Assembly: GCA_001784635.1 (NCBI GenBank)
Contig: MFRS01000003.1
Span: 63,774 to 127,773, forward strand
Direction of reading: 5' to 3'
Source: Candidatus Micrarchaeota archaeon RBG_16_49_10
Lineage (GTDB): Archaea > Aenigmatarchaeota > Aenigmatarchaeia > CG10238-14
DNA: 64,000 nt
In this document: piece by piece, positions 1 to 6,807 of the stretch
Position numbering within the stretch: position 1 is the stretch's first letter
Layout: each line of letters begins with the position of its first letter
The notes under the pieces: model-generated
Database searches by the model: none
What the model saw: only the letters and a program-made list of their open reading frames with translations
Told to the model about the DNA's origin: nothing
Made by a program: the position numbers and the translations under genes

Positions 1-27
1 ATCCAATTGAATTGGAGGTGAAATTAG

Positions 28-384
28 ATGACTAAGTTGGAGGTTCCGAAAGAGGTTTCTGATAGGGTCTATCAGGTGTTGGAAGTCGTCAAAAACACGG
101 GTAAGATAAGAAAAGGGATAAACGAAGTGACGAAGTCCATTGAAAGGGGCGAGGCCAAGCTGGTTGTTATAGCCACTGACGTCAGCCCGATAGAGATAAC
201 GATGCACATACCTGTTCTGTGCGACGAGAAGAAGTGCGAGTACGTTTACGTGCCCTCTAAGGAGGAGCTCGGTAGGTCTGTGGGTATAAATGTCCCCACG
301 TCGGCCGTGTCCATAGTGAACGTCGGGGAAGGGAAGAACTCTTTGGACGAGATAATCAAAAAATTGAGGGATCTGAAGAAGTGA
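28..384 (+). CDS. rpl7ae: Ribosomal protein L7Ae
   Basis: A 118-residue L7Ae/L30e-family protein. In archaea this protein binds kink-turns in 23S rRNA, in C/D and H/ACA guide RNPs and in RNase P RNA. The family signature GINEVTKSIERG is at residues 30-41, followed by the hydrophobic strand KLVVIA and the DVSPIE segment. The length is normal. A clear Shine-Dalgarno sequence (GGAGGTG, 14-20) sits 7 bases before the ATG. It heads the group L7Ae - S28e - L24e, a common archaeal order, and only 4 bases separate it from S28e. Confidence 0.97.
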   Translation: MTKLEVPKEVSDRVYQVLEVVKNTGKIRKGINEVTKSIERGEAKLVVIATDVSPIEITMHIPVLCDEKKCEYVYVPSKEELGRSVGINVPTSAVSIVNVGEGKNSLDEIIKKLRDLKK

Positions 385-388
385 TTTC

Positions 389-595
389 ATGGCTGTCGAC
401 GCTGTGCCTGCAGAGGTAGTCGAACTTTTGGGTAGGACGGGTGTCCGAGGCGTGATGCGGGTCAGGTGTAGGGTCATGGACGGCTCCGACAAAGGGAAGG
501 TCCTGATAAGGAACGTGTTCGGGCCGGTCAGGATAAAGGACATACTGATGCTGAAAGAGACGGAGATGGAGTTCTCCGGGAAGATGGAAAGGTGA
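389..595 (+). CDS. rps28e: Ribosomal protein S28e
   Basis: A 68-residue small-subunit protein found in archaea and eukaryotes but not bacteria. It contains the S28e core RGVMRVRCRVMDG (residues 19-31) and the terminal block DILMLKETE. The length is typical for the family. It lies between L7Ae and L24e with gaps of a few bases, so the three are almost certainly co-transcribed. The ATG at 389 overlaps no upstream gene, and the upstream stretch GAAGTGATTTC offers a GTGAT-type ribosome binding site used by many genes here. Confidence 0.96.
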   Translation: MAVDAVPAEVVELLGRTGVRGVMRVRCRVMDGSDKGKVLIRNVFGPVRIKDILMLKETEMEFSGKMER

Positions 596-601
596 TAGCT
601 G

Positions 602-784
602 GTGGCCAAATGCTCTTTTTGCGGCAACAAGCTGGAAAGCGGGACTGGGTTGATGCTTGCGCTCAAGTCTAACAGGGTCCTCTACTTCTGCAGGAAAAAG
701 TGCGAGAAGAATTGGCGGATGGGGAGGAACCCGAAGAAGCTCAAGTGGACAGAATCGGGGATGGCCTCTAAAGAGGAGGCGTGA
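602..784 (+). CDS. rpl24e: Ribosomal protein L24e
   Basis: A 60-residue zinc-binding large-subunit protein. The C2-C2 finger is complete: Cys4 and Cys7 at the N-terminus and Cys30 and Cys34 in the FCRKKC block, followed by the family segment NPKKLKWT. The start is GTG at 602, placed by the conserved MAKCSFCG opening; GGTGATAG upstream supplies the ribosome binding site. It closes the L7Ae-S28e-L24e operon. In many archaea nucleoside diphosphate kinase follows at this place; here a tRNA gene follows instead. Confidence 0.96.
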   Translation: MAKCSFCGNKLESGTGLMLALKSNRVLYFCRKKCEKNWRMGRNPKKLKWTESGMASKEEA

Positions 785-848
785 CTTCTCCCGGATTCGA
801 ATCAATTTTAAGATGTTTTTTCAAAAGATTATGAGACAGTGAAAACAT

Positions 849-935
849 GGGCCAGTAGATCAACTCGGTAGATCGCTTCCTTGGCGACTTCGGACAAATT
901 GGAAGAGGCTGGGGGTTCAAATCCCTCCTGGTCCA
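849..935 (+). tRNA. tRNA-Ala (GGC) with a 13-nt intron
   Basis: The acceptor stem is GGGCCAG (849-855) paired with CTGGTCC (928-934) and discriminator A935. It contains the G3-U70 wobble pair that identifies alanine tRNAs. The T arm is at 911-927. The anticodon stem CTTCC (876-880) pairs with GGAAG (901-905), enclosing a 20-nt loop; removing 13 nt (887-899, the canonical position between 37 and 38) leaves a 7-nt loop with anticodon GGC (883-885). No CCA is encoded. The exact splice sites are inferred. Confidence 0.9.
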
Positions 936-989
936 TCAAAGGACCTTTAAAAGCTTAAAAAGTTTTACAACATAATATTTGTGAGATTT

Positions 990-1463
990 ATGGCAGAAAA
1001 GCAGGAATTAAGGGGTATTGTAAGGCTGGCAGGCGCTGACATGGAGGGTGGAAAGCAGCTTTTCATAGCCTTGCGAAAAGTGAAGGGGATTGGCCCTGCG
1101 ATGGCGAGTGCCATAATAAAGGCAGGCAGCTTCGAGCCCCGTGAAAAGATTGGTCTGCTTCCCGATGCCGACATCAAGAAGATTGAGGACATAATGACCA
1201 ACCCAAAGAAATATCATATTCCTTACTGGATGTACAACAGGAAGAAGAACCCTGAAACTGGCGACGACCAGCACTTGATAAGCGCCGAGCTGACCTTCGC
1301 GAACAGGCAGGACATCAAAAACCTGATAGACATGAAGTGCTACAGGGGTACGAGGCACATGTACGGGCTTCCGGCGAGGGGGCAAAGAACCAGGAGCTCG
1401 TTCAGAAAGGGCAAGAGCATGGGCGTAGTCAAGAAGAAGAGCAAGCCGGCAACCAAGAAGTGA
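990..1463 (+). CDS. rps13: Ribosomal protein S13
   Basis: Archaeal-type uS13, about 157 residues, located in the head of the small subunit near the P-site tRNA. Recognisable features are RGIVRLAGADMEGGK near the start, the helix-hairpin-helix-like VKGIGPAMAS and the C-terminal RGTRHMYGLPARGQRTRS block followed by a lysine-rich tail. ATG 990 is preferred over an in-frame GTG at 981 because the GTG forms part of a GTGAG ribosome binding sequence. It opens the classical archaeal S13 - S4 - S11 - RpoD operon. Confidence 0.96.
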   Translation: MAEKQELRGIVRLAGADMEGGKQLFIALRKVKGIGPAMASAIIKAGSFEPREKIGLLPDADIKKIEDIMTNPKKYHIPYWMYNRKKNPETGDDQHLISAELTFANRQDIKNLIDMKCYRGTRHMYGLPARGQRTRSSFRKGKSMGVVKKKSKPATKK

Positions 1464-1468
1464 TTCTG

Positions 1469-1975
1469 ATGAGGAAAATTACGAAAAAGTATACCAAACC
1501 CAGAAGGCCTTGGGACAAGGAGAGGAATGAGGGGGAAAAGAAGTTGAAGATAAAGTATGGCCTGAGGAGAAAAAGGGAGATTTGGAAGGCCATCTCAATT
1601 CTGAGGAAATTCAGGAGCAGGGCCAGGGAGATAGCCGCAAAGAAGGACGCGGAAGCTGAGAAAATTCTCATAGACCACCTCAACAAGCTGGGTGTATTGG
1701 ATGCGGAGGCGAAACTTAACAGCGTGCTCGGCCTGACGGTGGAGGATATCCTCAAAAGGAGGATGCAGACCGTCGTATTCGAAAAGGGCCTCGCAAACAC
1801 GCAGAAGGAGGCCAGGCAGATGATAACTCATGGTCATATAGCTGTTGACAGCAGGAAATTTTTCTTCCCGAGCGCCCTTGTGACAAGGGACATGGAACCA
1901 AAAATATCCTATTATGGAGGCTTTTCCCCAAAGAGGGTAGAGAAGGCAGGTGAGGCTGGTGGCGAAGGAGCTTAA
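1469..1975 (+). CDS. rps4: Ribosomal protein S4
   Basis: Archaeal-type uS4, 169 residues, a primary 16S rRNA-binding assembly protein. The sequence begins MRKITKKYTKPRRPWD, with the archaeal pattern YGLRRKREIWK, and ends with an S4 RNA-binding domain (RRMQTVVFEKGLA, QARQMITHGHIAVD-like block). ATG 1469 lies 5 bases after the S13 stop. A longer in-frame reading beginning inside rps13 was rejected because the family begins at this methionine. Its 3' end overlaps the beginning of rps11. Confidence 0.96.
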   Translation: MRKITKKYTKPRRPWDKERNEGEKKLKIKYGLRRKREIWKAISILRKFRSRAREIAAKKDAEAEKILIDHLNKLGVLDAEAKLNSVLGLTVEDILKRRMQTVVFEKGLANTQKEARQMITHGHIAVDSRKFFFPSALVTRDMEPKISYYGGFSPKRVEKAGEAGGEGA

Positions 1976-2402
1976 GAAAAAGGCTATAGAGAAGAAGTAC
2001 GAGCTTAAGGCCGACAAAGAGGGTGTGTGGGGAGTGGCCCACATATTTTCGACGGCAAACAACACCATAATCCATGTCACCGACCTGACTTGCGCCGAGA
2101 CGATTTCAAAGTACTCCGGCGGGATGATCACCACGAAGGACAGGGAGAAAGGCAGCGCCTTCCCGGCGATGCAAGCCGCAAAGAAGGCCGCTGAGGAGGC
2201 GAAAGAGAAGGGTATAATCGGCGTCCACATAAGAGTGAGAGGAAAGGGGGGAAACAAGAAGAAGGCACCTGGCCAGGGAGCGCAACCGGCGATAAGGGCT
2301 TTGGCGAGGAGCGGCTTGAGGATTGGACTTATAGAGGATACGACACCCATACCGACCGACTCGATAAAGAGGAAGGGCGGCAGAAGGGGGAGAAGGGTAT
2401 AA
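1959..2402 (+). CDS. rps11: Ribosomal protein S11
   Basis: Archaeal-type uS11, about 147 residues, part of the small-subunit platform. Family motifs include WGVAHIFSTANNTIIHVTD, the GGMITTKDREKGSAFPAMQAA-type block, GVHIRVRGKGG and a C-terminal GRRGRRV. The start is uncertain: GTG 1959 (MAKELKKK) gives a conventional N-terminus with GGTGAGG just upstream, while GTG 1950 would add three residues. Either way the gene overlaps the end of rps4, so the two are translated as a coupled pair. Confidence 0.94.
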   Translation: MAKELKKKAIEKKYELKADKEGVWGVAHIFSTANNTIIHVTDLTCAETISKYSGGMITTKDREKGSAFPAMQAAKKAAEEAKEKGIIGVHIRVRGKGGNKKKAPGQGAQPAIRALARSGLRIGLIEDTTPIPTDSIKRKGGRRGRRV

Positions 2403-2413
2403 AAGGTGATTTT

Positions 2414-3025
2414 TTGAAGGTGAAGGTTACAGAAGTTGGGGATATGAACGCGAGTTTCGAAATCGATGATATAACACCGGCTTTGGCCGGCGAACTAAGG
2501 CATATAATGATATCTGAGATGCCCACCATGGCCATAGAGGTCGTCGACTTCGCCAGAAACGAGGGTGTGCTGTGGAACGAGATAGTGGCGAATAGGCTGG
2601 GGTTGATCCCGTTGACGTACGATAAGAAGTACCACAACCTCAAGGAGGAGTGTAGTTGCAAAGGCAAGGGATGCTCCAAGTGCAGCGTGCACCTGGTGTT
2701 GAAGAAGAAGGGGCCTGCGGTGGTATACTCCAGCGACTTGAAAAGCTCGGACGACAAGGTGAAGCCCGTGTATGATAAAATACCAATCGCCGAGCTGGTG
2801 GAAAACCAGGAGATGGAATTTGAGGCTATCGCTGAGCTCGGCTTTGGTAAGGACCATGCCAAGTGGCAGGGCGCCGTGGTCGGCTATGAGGAGAGCAAGG
2901 GCAAATACTCGTTCTTCGTGGAGAGTGTCTGCGGCCTGAGCGCGAAGGACATCGTGGTCATGTCCTTGGAGATATTGCAGACGAAGCTGGACGACTTCTC
3001 CTCGGACGTAGGGAAATTAAAATAG
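2414..3025 (+). CDS. rpoD: RNA polymerase subunit D (RpoD/Rpb3-like)
   Basis: A 203-residue archaeal RpoD, homologous to bacterial alpha N-terminal domain and eukaryotic Rpb3. It pairs with RpoL to nucleate polymerase assembly. The dimerisation block (LAGELRHIMISEMPTMAIEVV) is near residues 25-45. A compact cysteine cluster CSCKGKGCSKC follows at about 80-90; there is no separate ferredoxin-like domain, so this is the short form. The start is TTG 2414 preceded by GGTGAT (2405-2410). It is the last gene of the S13-S4-S11-RpoD operon; L18e, which often follows, is absent. Confidence 0.95.
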   Translation: MKVKVTEVGDMNASFEIDDITPALAGELRHIMISEMPTMAIEVVDFARNEGVLWNEIVANRLGLIPLTYDKKYHNLKEECSCKGKGCSKCSVHLVLKKKGPAVVYSSDLKSSDDKVKPVYDKIPIAELVENQEMEFEAIAELGFGKDHAKWQGAVVGYEESKGKYSFFVESVCGLSAKDIVVMSLEILQTKLDDFSSDVGKLK

Positions 3026-3055
3026 CTAATCCTATAGTTATAATTTAGTGGCAAA

Positions 3056-3169
3056 GCAGGGGTAGCCAAGCGGCCAACGGCGCAGGTTCTTTGGATGTGA
3101 GACTTAAGATAGCCGTTTGGGATATCCTGTCCCTTAGTGGGTTCGAGAGTTCAAATCTCTCCCCCTGCA
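3056..3169 (+). tRNA. tRNA-Leu (TAA), probably with two introns
   Basis: A class II tRNA with a long variable arm. Acceptor GCAGGGG (3056-3062) pairs with CCCCTGC (3162-3168); discriminator A3169; T arm GAGAG/CTCTC. Variable stem CCC/GGG. The anticodon region is about 30 nt too long. Removing a 15-nt segment at 3087-3101 and another at 3109-3123 yields the perfect arm CAGGA-CTTAAGA-TCCTG with anticodon TAA. The second segment is at the canonical 37/38 site; the first would sit at 30/31 (or 29/30). No single intron restores a full stem. Splice sites are inferred. Confidence 0.75.
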
Positions 3170-3216
3170 TATATCCCCAAAAGTATAAGATTTGGTATTT
3201 CTGTTATTTTTAACAG

Positions 3217-3302
3217 GCAGGGGTCGGATAGCATGGCCAATTCCGTTAGGTTCAGAGCCTAATCCCTTAGTGGGTTCGAGAGTTCAAATCTCTCCCCCTG
3301 CA
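3217..3302 (+). tRNA. tRNA-Leu (CAG)
   Basis: A class II leucine tRNA. Acceptor GCAGGGG (3217-3223) pairs with CCCCTGC; discriminator A3302. D stem GGA/TCC, anticodon stem TTAGG/CCTAA with loop TTCAGAG, giving anticodon CAG. The variable and T arms are identical to the upstream tRNA-Leu over more than 40 nt, so the two arose by duplication. No intron and no encoded CCA. Its last bases (CTCCCCCTGCAT, 3292-3303) reappear at 3954-3965. Confidence 0.93.
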
Positions 3303-3303
3303 T
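3292..3303 (+). repeat. Direct repeat, left copy (tRNA-Leu 3' end; candidate attL)
   Basis: The 12-base string CTCCCCCTGCAT covering the end of tRNA-Leu(CAG) is repeated exactly at 3954-3965. The same string also ends the upstream tRNA-Leu(TAA). Integrases of archaeal elements commonly recombine at tRNA 3' ends and leave such a copy; here the interval of about 650 bp holds only an MFS fragment. Confidence 0.5.
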
Positions 3304-3328
3304 CTATTCTGTAGTTAAATCTCTTATT

Positions 3329-3880
3329 TTATTCCTTAATTCTGAGAAGCAGTAATGTTCCAACTAGATAAAATAATGAACAAAAATAAAATATTAATTT
3401 GAACCCAAATTTACCGATTAAAAACCCACCAAGAATTACTGCCAAACCAGCAAATATACCAACTATTGCATTGTATTTTCCAATATTAAGCCCTCTCGTT
3501 GTTTTTTCTGTAATATCTCCGAGAAATGAAAGTTCAGAAGTGCCATATATGGAAGAAATTATACCGTTAAGCACCTGAAGTGCAAACAACTGCCAGAGGG
3601 AATTAATGATGGTGTAAAGAAAGACTGTTAAGGCCGATATAAAACCACTAGCTATTAAAAAAGGCTTTCTTCCAAATTTATCTGAATATTTACCGCCAAA
3701 ATATGATGTCGACGCTTGTGCTATCGTCATCAGACCAACAGATATACCAAAATTTTCAATACTCCCGCCCATTTTTTCTATGAAAAGAAAATAGAATGAG
3801 CCAAATAAACCAGCAGCAAAATAGACGATAGAATTTGATAATATGAAAGCCTTCAAATTTAGATTGCCCTGTTCTTCCAT
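3329..3880 (-). CDS. Half-size major facilitator superfamily transporter
   Basis: A 183-residue protein with about six transmembrane segments, equal to one half of a typical 12-helix MFS carrier. The MFS motif A between helices 2 and 3 is clear (GGKYSDKFGRKP, about residues 62-73). Substrate unknown. The reading ends directly after the sixth helix, 26 bp from the tRNA end. The gene is much more AT-rich than its ribosomal neighbours and lies between two copies of the tRNA-Leu 3' end, which suggests acquisition by integration and possible truncation. It might act as a dimer or be a non-functional remnant. Confidence 0.75.
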   Translation of the reverse strand: MEEQGNLNLKAFILSNSIVYFAAGLFGSFYFLFIEKMGGSIENFGISVGLMTIAQASTSYFGGKYSDKFGRKPFLIASGFISALTVFLYTIINSLWQLFALQVLNGIISSIYGTSELSFLGDITEKTTRGLNIGKYNAIVGIFAGLAVILGGFLIGKFGFKLIFYFCSLFYLVGTLLLLRIKE

Positions 3881-3953
3881 AAGGTTTAATAATTCTTTGA
3901 AAATAAATAAAAACCGATAAATTATTGTGAGATTTAACTGTAATTGAAGCGCA

Positions 3954-3965
3954 CTCCCCCTGCAT
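3954..3965 (+). repeat. Direct repeat, right copy (candidate attR)
   Basis: CTCCCCCTGCAT, identical to the final bases of tRNA-Leu(CAG). It lies in an intergenic stretch with no tRNA body around it, so it looks like the displaced tRNA end expected at the far side of an integrated segment. No integrase gene is visible in between. Confidence 0.5.
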
Positions 3966-3995
3966 TTTTTAATACTGAAAATTAGAAATTAAGTT

Positions 3996-4292
3996 ATGAA
4001 CAAAAAAATCCTTATCCCGATAGTCTTGCTGATAGCGATTGCCGTTTATTTTGTGTCGGCCACTATATACGGTTCATACGTCAAAGAGAAGGAAGATAGA
4101 CTGCAATACTGTGAAACTGATTTGGATTGTATAAAGAGCCCTTGCTGCTATTCCTGCAACACCATAGCGTATGCCAATTATCTAAAGGAAAGGGGCGGGG
4201 TAAGGCTTAATTGTATGCAGGTGGCTTGCCACAAAGAGTTTGGCTGCAGTTGTGTTGACAACAAATGCGTGCCGAATGGGGATGCGTTTTGA
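3996..4292 (+). CDS. Small membrane-anchored cysteine-rich protein
   Basis: A 98-residue protein of unknown function. Residues 1-24 are a hydrophobic anchor (MNKKILIPIVLLIAIAVYFV...). The remainder carries ten cysteines in pairs, in an order YCETDLDC - CCYSC - C - C - CSC - C that resembles small extracellular disulfide-rich domains. It is probably exported and anchored by the N-terminal segment with the cysteines outside the membrane. It stands alone just downstream of the putative integration site. Confidence 0.7.
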   Translation: MNKKILIPIVLLIAIAVYFVSATIYGSYVKEKEDRLQYCETDLDCIKSPCCYSCNTIAYANYLKERGGVRLNCMQVACHKEFGCSCVDNKCVPNGDAF

Positions 4293-4399
4293 TTAGCCGT
4301 TTACTTTCCATAAAAACTGGCCTTAATTTTAAAGCTAAAACAATAGCCTTTCTCCTAATCTACCTAACAAGAGTCTGAACAGAGTAGAGAATTAATCCT

Positions 4400-4546
4400 T
4401 TATTTCTTTTCCTTTTTCTTGAATTTTGCGAAAAACTTCTTGAAACACATGGAATATAATTTGCCGTCCCGGTAAATAAGTTTTTCCGGCTTCGGGAAAA
4501 GTGAGAGTACGCCGGTAGGGGAGATAACAGAAATAAGCTCTAAAAT
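4400..4546 (-). CDS. Possible small basic protein without a standard start
   Basis: On the minus strand an open stretch of about 48 codons ends at 4400 and reads ELISVISPTGVLSLFPKPEK, then LIYRDGKLYSMCFKKFFAKF and a lysine-rich tail. The composition looks like a real basic protein, and a TATA-like AATATTTAAATTTTA lies just upstream. However no ATG, GTG or TTG is present before residue 25; translation would need ATT or a similar codon. It may be a degraded gene, a non-canonical start or chance. It occupies the otherwise empty stretch between the cysteine-rich protein and aIF2-alpha. Confidence 0.25.
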   Translation of the reverse strand: MLELISVISPTGVLSLFPKPEKLIYRDGKLYSMCFKKFFAKFKKKEKK

Positions 4547-4556
4547 TTAAATATTA
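4543..4556 (+). promoter_or_regulatory. TATA-like element upstream of aIF2-alpha
   Basis: AAATTTAAATATTA lies about 29-40 bases before the ATG at 4585. This spacing is expected of an archaeal TATA box giving a very short leader. It is AT-rich in both directions, so it could also serve the possible small minus-strand gene. Confidence 0.4.
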
Positions 4557-4584
4557 ACCCGAAAGAAGTATGTAGGTTTTGGTT

Positions 4585-5361
4585 ATGGTAAGGAAAAGGG
4601 GCTTTCCGGATGAGGGTGAGGTCGTAATAGTCACCATAAGGGACATAACCCCCTACTCCGCATCCTGCGTGTTGGACGAGTACCCAGGGAAGGAGGGGAT
4701 GATCCACATCTCAGAGGTCTCCGGGAAGTGGGTCAGGGACATAAAGAAGATTGTGAAGAAGGACAAGAAGTATTCCGCAAGGGTCTTGAAGGTTGACGAG
4801 TCGAATGGCCACATAAACCTCAGCCTTAAGAGGCTTTCCAAGAAGAACAAGGAGCAGAAGCTTCAGGAGTACAAGAACGAGGAGAAGGCGGAGAAGATAC
4901 TGGAGGAGATGGGAAAGAAGCTTGGCTTGAAGTTGGACGATGCCTACAAGAAGTTCGGCTTCGACCTGCAGGAAAAGTTCGGTACCCTCTTCAAGGCCTT
5001 CGAGGAGGGTTTCCAATCCCCGGACGTCTTGGTAAAGAGAGGCGTGGACAGGAAGATAGCCGAGGTTATCCATGAGGTCGCAAAAGTCTCCATACAGAAG
5101 AAGAAGGTCAAGCTGAAGGCCGTTGTGGAAATCAAGTCGTTTTCCGGCGATGGGATAGAGAAGTTGAAGGAGTACTTCAAAGAGCTGAACAAGGATGGCA
5201 AGCTGGAAATAAAATATATTAGCGCGCCAAAGTATAGTGTAGAGGTAGTGACCGACAATCCGAAGTCCGAAAAGAAGTTGCTGAAGGACCGCCTTACGAA
5301 TTCAGCGGAGAACTTGAAGGATATGGAGGTAACCTTTAGGATAGCAGGTGAGAAGCAATGA
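4585..5361 (+). CDS. eif2a: Translation initiation factor 2 subunit alpha
   Basis: A 258-residue aIF2-alpha, part of the aIF2 heterotrimer that brings initiator tRNA to the ribosome. An N-terminal S1/OB domain opens with the family start MVRKRGFPDEGEVV and contains GMIHISEVSGKWVRDI; a helical middle domain and a C-terminal alpha/beta domain follow. ATG 4585 is chosen over an in-frame TTG at 4579. Neighbours are unusual: L44e, S27e and Nop10, the usual archaeal partners, are missing here, while the PAC2 protein follows by a 4-base overlap. Confidence 0.95.
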   Translation: MVRKRGFPDEGEVVIVTIRDITPYSASCVLDEYPGKEGMIHISEVSGKWVRDIKKIVKKDKKYSARVLKVDESNGHINLSLKRLSKKNKEQKLQEYKNEEKAEKILEEMGKKLGLKLDDAYKKFGFDLQEKFGTLFKAFEEGFQSPDVLVKRGVDRKIAEVIHEVAKVSIQKKKVKLKAVVEIKSFSGDGIEKLKEYFKELNKDGKLEIKYISAPKYSVEVVTDNPKSEKKLLKDRLTNSAENLKDMEVTFRIAGEKQ

Positions 5362-6161
5362 CGACATACATAAAAACTATTGGGGAGCTCCCGAAGCTCA
5401 AAGACCCGATATTCATTGAGGGTTTGCCCGGAGTAGGGAATATAGGGAGGATAGCAGTCGGCTACCTCATAGAGCAGCTTAAGACTGTCAAATTCGCGGA
5501 GTTGTTCTCCGATCACTTCATGCCCTTCGTGCTCATCCACCAGAGCTCGGCCGTCCATGTCCTGAAGAACGAGTTTTTCTATTGGAAGGCCGAAAAGGAA
5601 GGGCAGAACGACATTATATTCTTCGTGGGGGACAGCCAGAGCATAGACCCCGCCGGCCACTACGAGATAGTCGAAGAGGTTCTGAATTTCATAGAGAAGC
5701 TGGGTGTGAAGCAGGTTGTCACTACAGCCGGTTTGAGCGTGGGAGAGGAGAGCAAGGACGAGGCTGTGATAGGCGTGGTGAGCGACCCTCCTCTCAAGGA
5801 AAGGTACTCGAATTTGGGGATTGACTTCGACAGCGGCAGCAAAATCGGGACAATAATAGGGGCCTCTGGCCTTTTCCTGGGGCTGGGAAGATATAGGGGA
5901 ATGGAAGGTATTTGCCTTCTTGGCGAGACATCGAACTTGCCTGAGATACCGGATCCGAAGACGGCCGAAAACGTCCTGAAGATATTGGTCAAGATGCTCA
6001 ATCTGGAGATAAATCTGGCCGAACTTGAGGAGAAGATAAAGGAAATGAAGAAGTTCATGAAGAAGATAGAGAGCGTCCAGACAAAGGCCTTGGCGCAGAT
6101 GTTTTCCGATCAGATGAAGCAGAAGTCGGGAGAGGGCGAAGAGCTTAAATATATTGGCTGA
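5358..6161 (+). CDS. PAC2-family proteasome assembly chaperone-like protein
   Basis: A 267-residue PAC2-family protein (COG2047), related to the archaeal PbaB and eukaryotic PAC2 proteasome assembly chaperones. The early block FIEGLPGVGNIGRIAVGYL (residues 18-36) is the family signature, with TTAGLSVGEE and GTIIGASGLFLGLG later. A C-terminal helix (about 212-250, rich in K/E) probably forms a coiled coil. The ATG overlaps the aIF2-alpha stop (ATGA), so translation is coupled; this pairing is frequent in archaea. Proteasome function is inferred from family membership. Confidence 0.88.
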   Translation: MTTYIKTIGELPKLKDPIFIEGLPGVGNIGRIAVGYLIEQLKTVKFAELFSDHFMPFVLIHQSSAVHVLKNEFFYWKAEKEGQNDIIFFVGDSQSIDPAGHYEIVEEVLNFIEKLGVKQVVTTAGLSVGEESKDEAVIGVVSDPPLKERYSNLGIDFDSGSKIGTIIGASGLFLGLGRYRGMEGICLLGETSNLPEIPDPKTAENVLKILVKMLNLEINLAELEEKIKEMKKFMKKIESVQTKALAQMFSDQMKQKSGEGEELKYIG

Positions 6162-6180
6162 CTTCTAATTTAGTGATACA

Positions 6181-6768
6181 ATGGCTGAAGAAGAAACCCT
6201 CATACCGAAGCAAGAATACCTGTCCGCCGGGATACACATCGGCATGAAATCAAAGACGAAGGACATGGAGAAGTTCGTCTACAAGGTCAGGGAGGATGGG
6301 TTGGCTGTTCTGAATCTCAAGCTTCTGGACGAGAGGCTGGGTATTGCCGCCAATTTCCTTGCCGGTATGAAAAGAGTTTTGGTCGTCGGCAGGAGGCCAA
6401 TAGTGCACGAGGCTATAAAAAAGTTTTCCGAGGCGACCGGCAACGAATACATAAAAGGGAGGTTCATGCCTGGAACCTTAACTAATCCCAATTACAGCAG
6501 TTTCACGGAGCCGGATGCGGTATTGATAACGGACCCCGTGACAGACAAACAGGCCCTAAAGGAGGCCACTGACATGAGGATACCTGTGGTCGCGCTGGTG
6601 GGCACATCAAACGAAACCAGAGGCATTGACTTTATAGTCCCCTGCAACAATAAAGGGAAAAAGTCCCTAGCGATAGTGTACTGGGTTTTGGCCAAGGAAA
6701 TTTCGAAAAAGAGGGGAAAAGATTTCAATTATACCCTAAATGATTTCATAGGCGAGGAAGAAGGTTAG
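6181..6768 (+). CDS. rps2: Ribosomal protein S2
   Basis: Archaeal-type uS2, 195 residues. Typical segments are YLSAGIHIGMKSKTKDMEKFVY near the N-terminus, VLVVGRR and the FMPGTLTNPNY block that is shared with eukaryotic SA/p40. It belongs to the small-subunit body near the mRNA exit. It follows the PAC2 gene by 19 bases and precedes lemA. Nothing is missing; the C-terminal extension of eukaryotic homologues is absent as expected. Confidence 0.96.
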   Translation: MAEEETLIPKQEYLSAGIHIGMKSKTKDMEKFVYKVREDGLAVLNLKLLDERLGIAANFLAGMKRVLVVGRRPIVHEAIKKFSEATGNEYIKGRFMPGTLTNPNYSSFTEPDAVLITDPVTDKQALKEATDMRIPVVALVGTSNETRGIDFIVPCNNKGKKSLAIVYWVLAKEISKKRGKDFNYTLNDFIGEEEG

Positions 6769-6780
6769 TTTATTTAAACC
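6769..6780 (+). promoter_or_regulatory. TATA-like element upstream of lemA
   Basis: TTTATTTAAACC immediately after the S2 stop lies about 28-39 bases before the lemA ATG at 6808, consistent with a TATA box and a leaderless or very short-leader transcript for lemA-htpX. Confidence 0.4.
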
Positions 6781-6807
6781 AAAAAGATATAATAATTCTT
6801 GATAGGT

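Noticed and set aside
1337..1468. N-terminal extension of S4 reading back into rps13
   Set aside because: Archaeal S4 begins at MRKITKKYTKP; the extension is only the other frame of rps13.
3130..3303. The repeated tRNA 3' halves as a split or trans-spliced tRNA
   Set aside because: Both loci have their own complete 5' halves and acceptor stems, so a simple tRNA-Leu duplication explains the repeat.
3292..3965. A complete integrative element at the tRNA-Leu gene
   Set aside because: Only an MFS fragment lies between the repeats; there is no integrase, replication gene or toxin, so only a remnant can be claimed.
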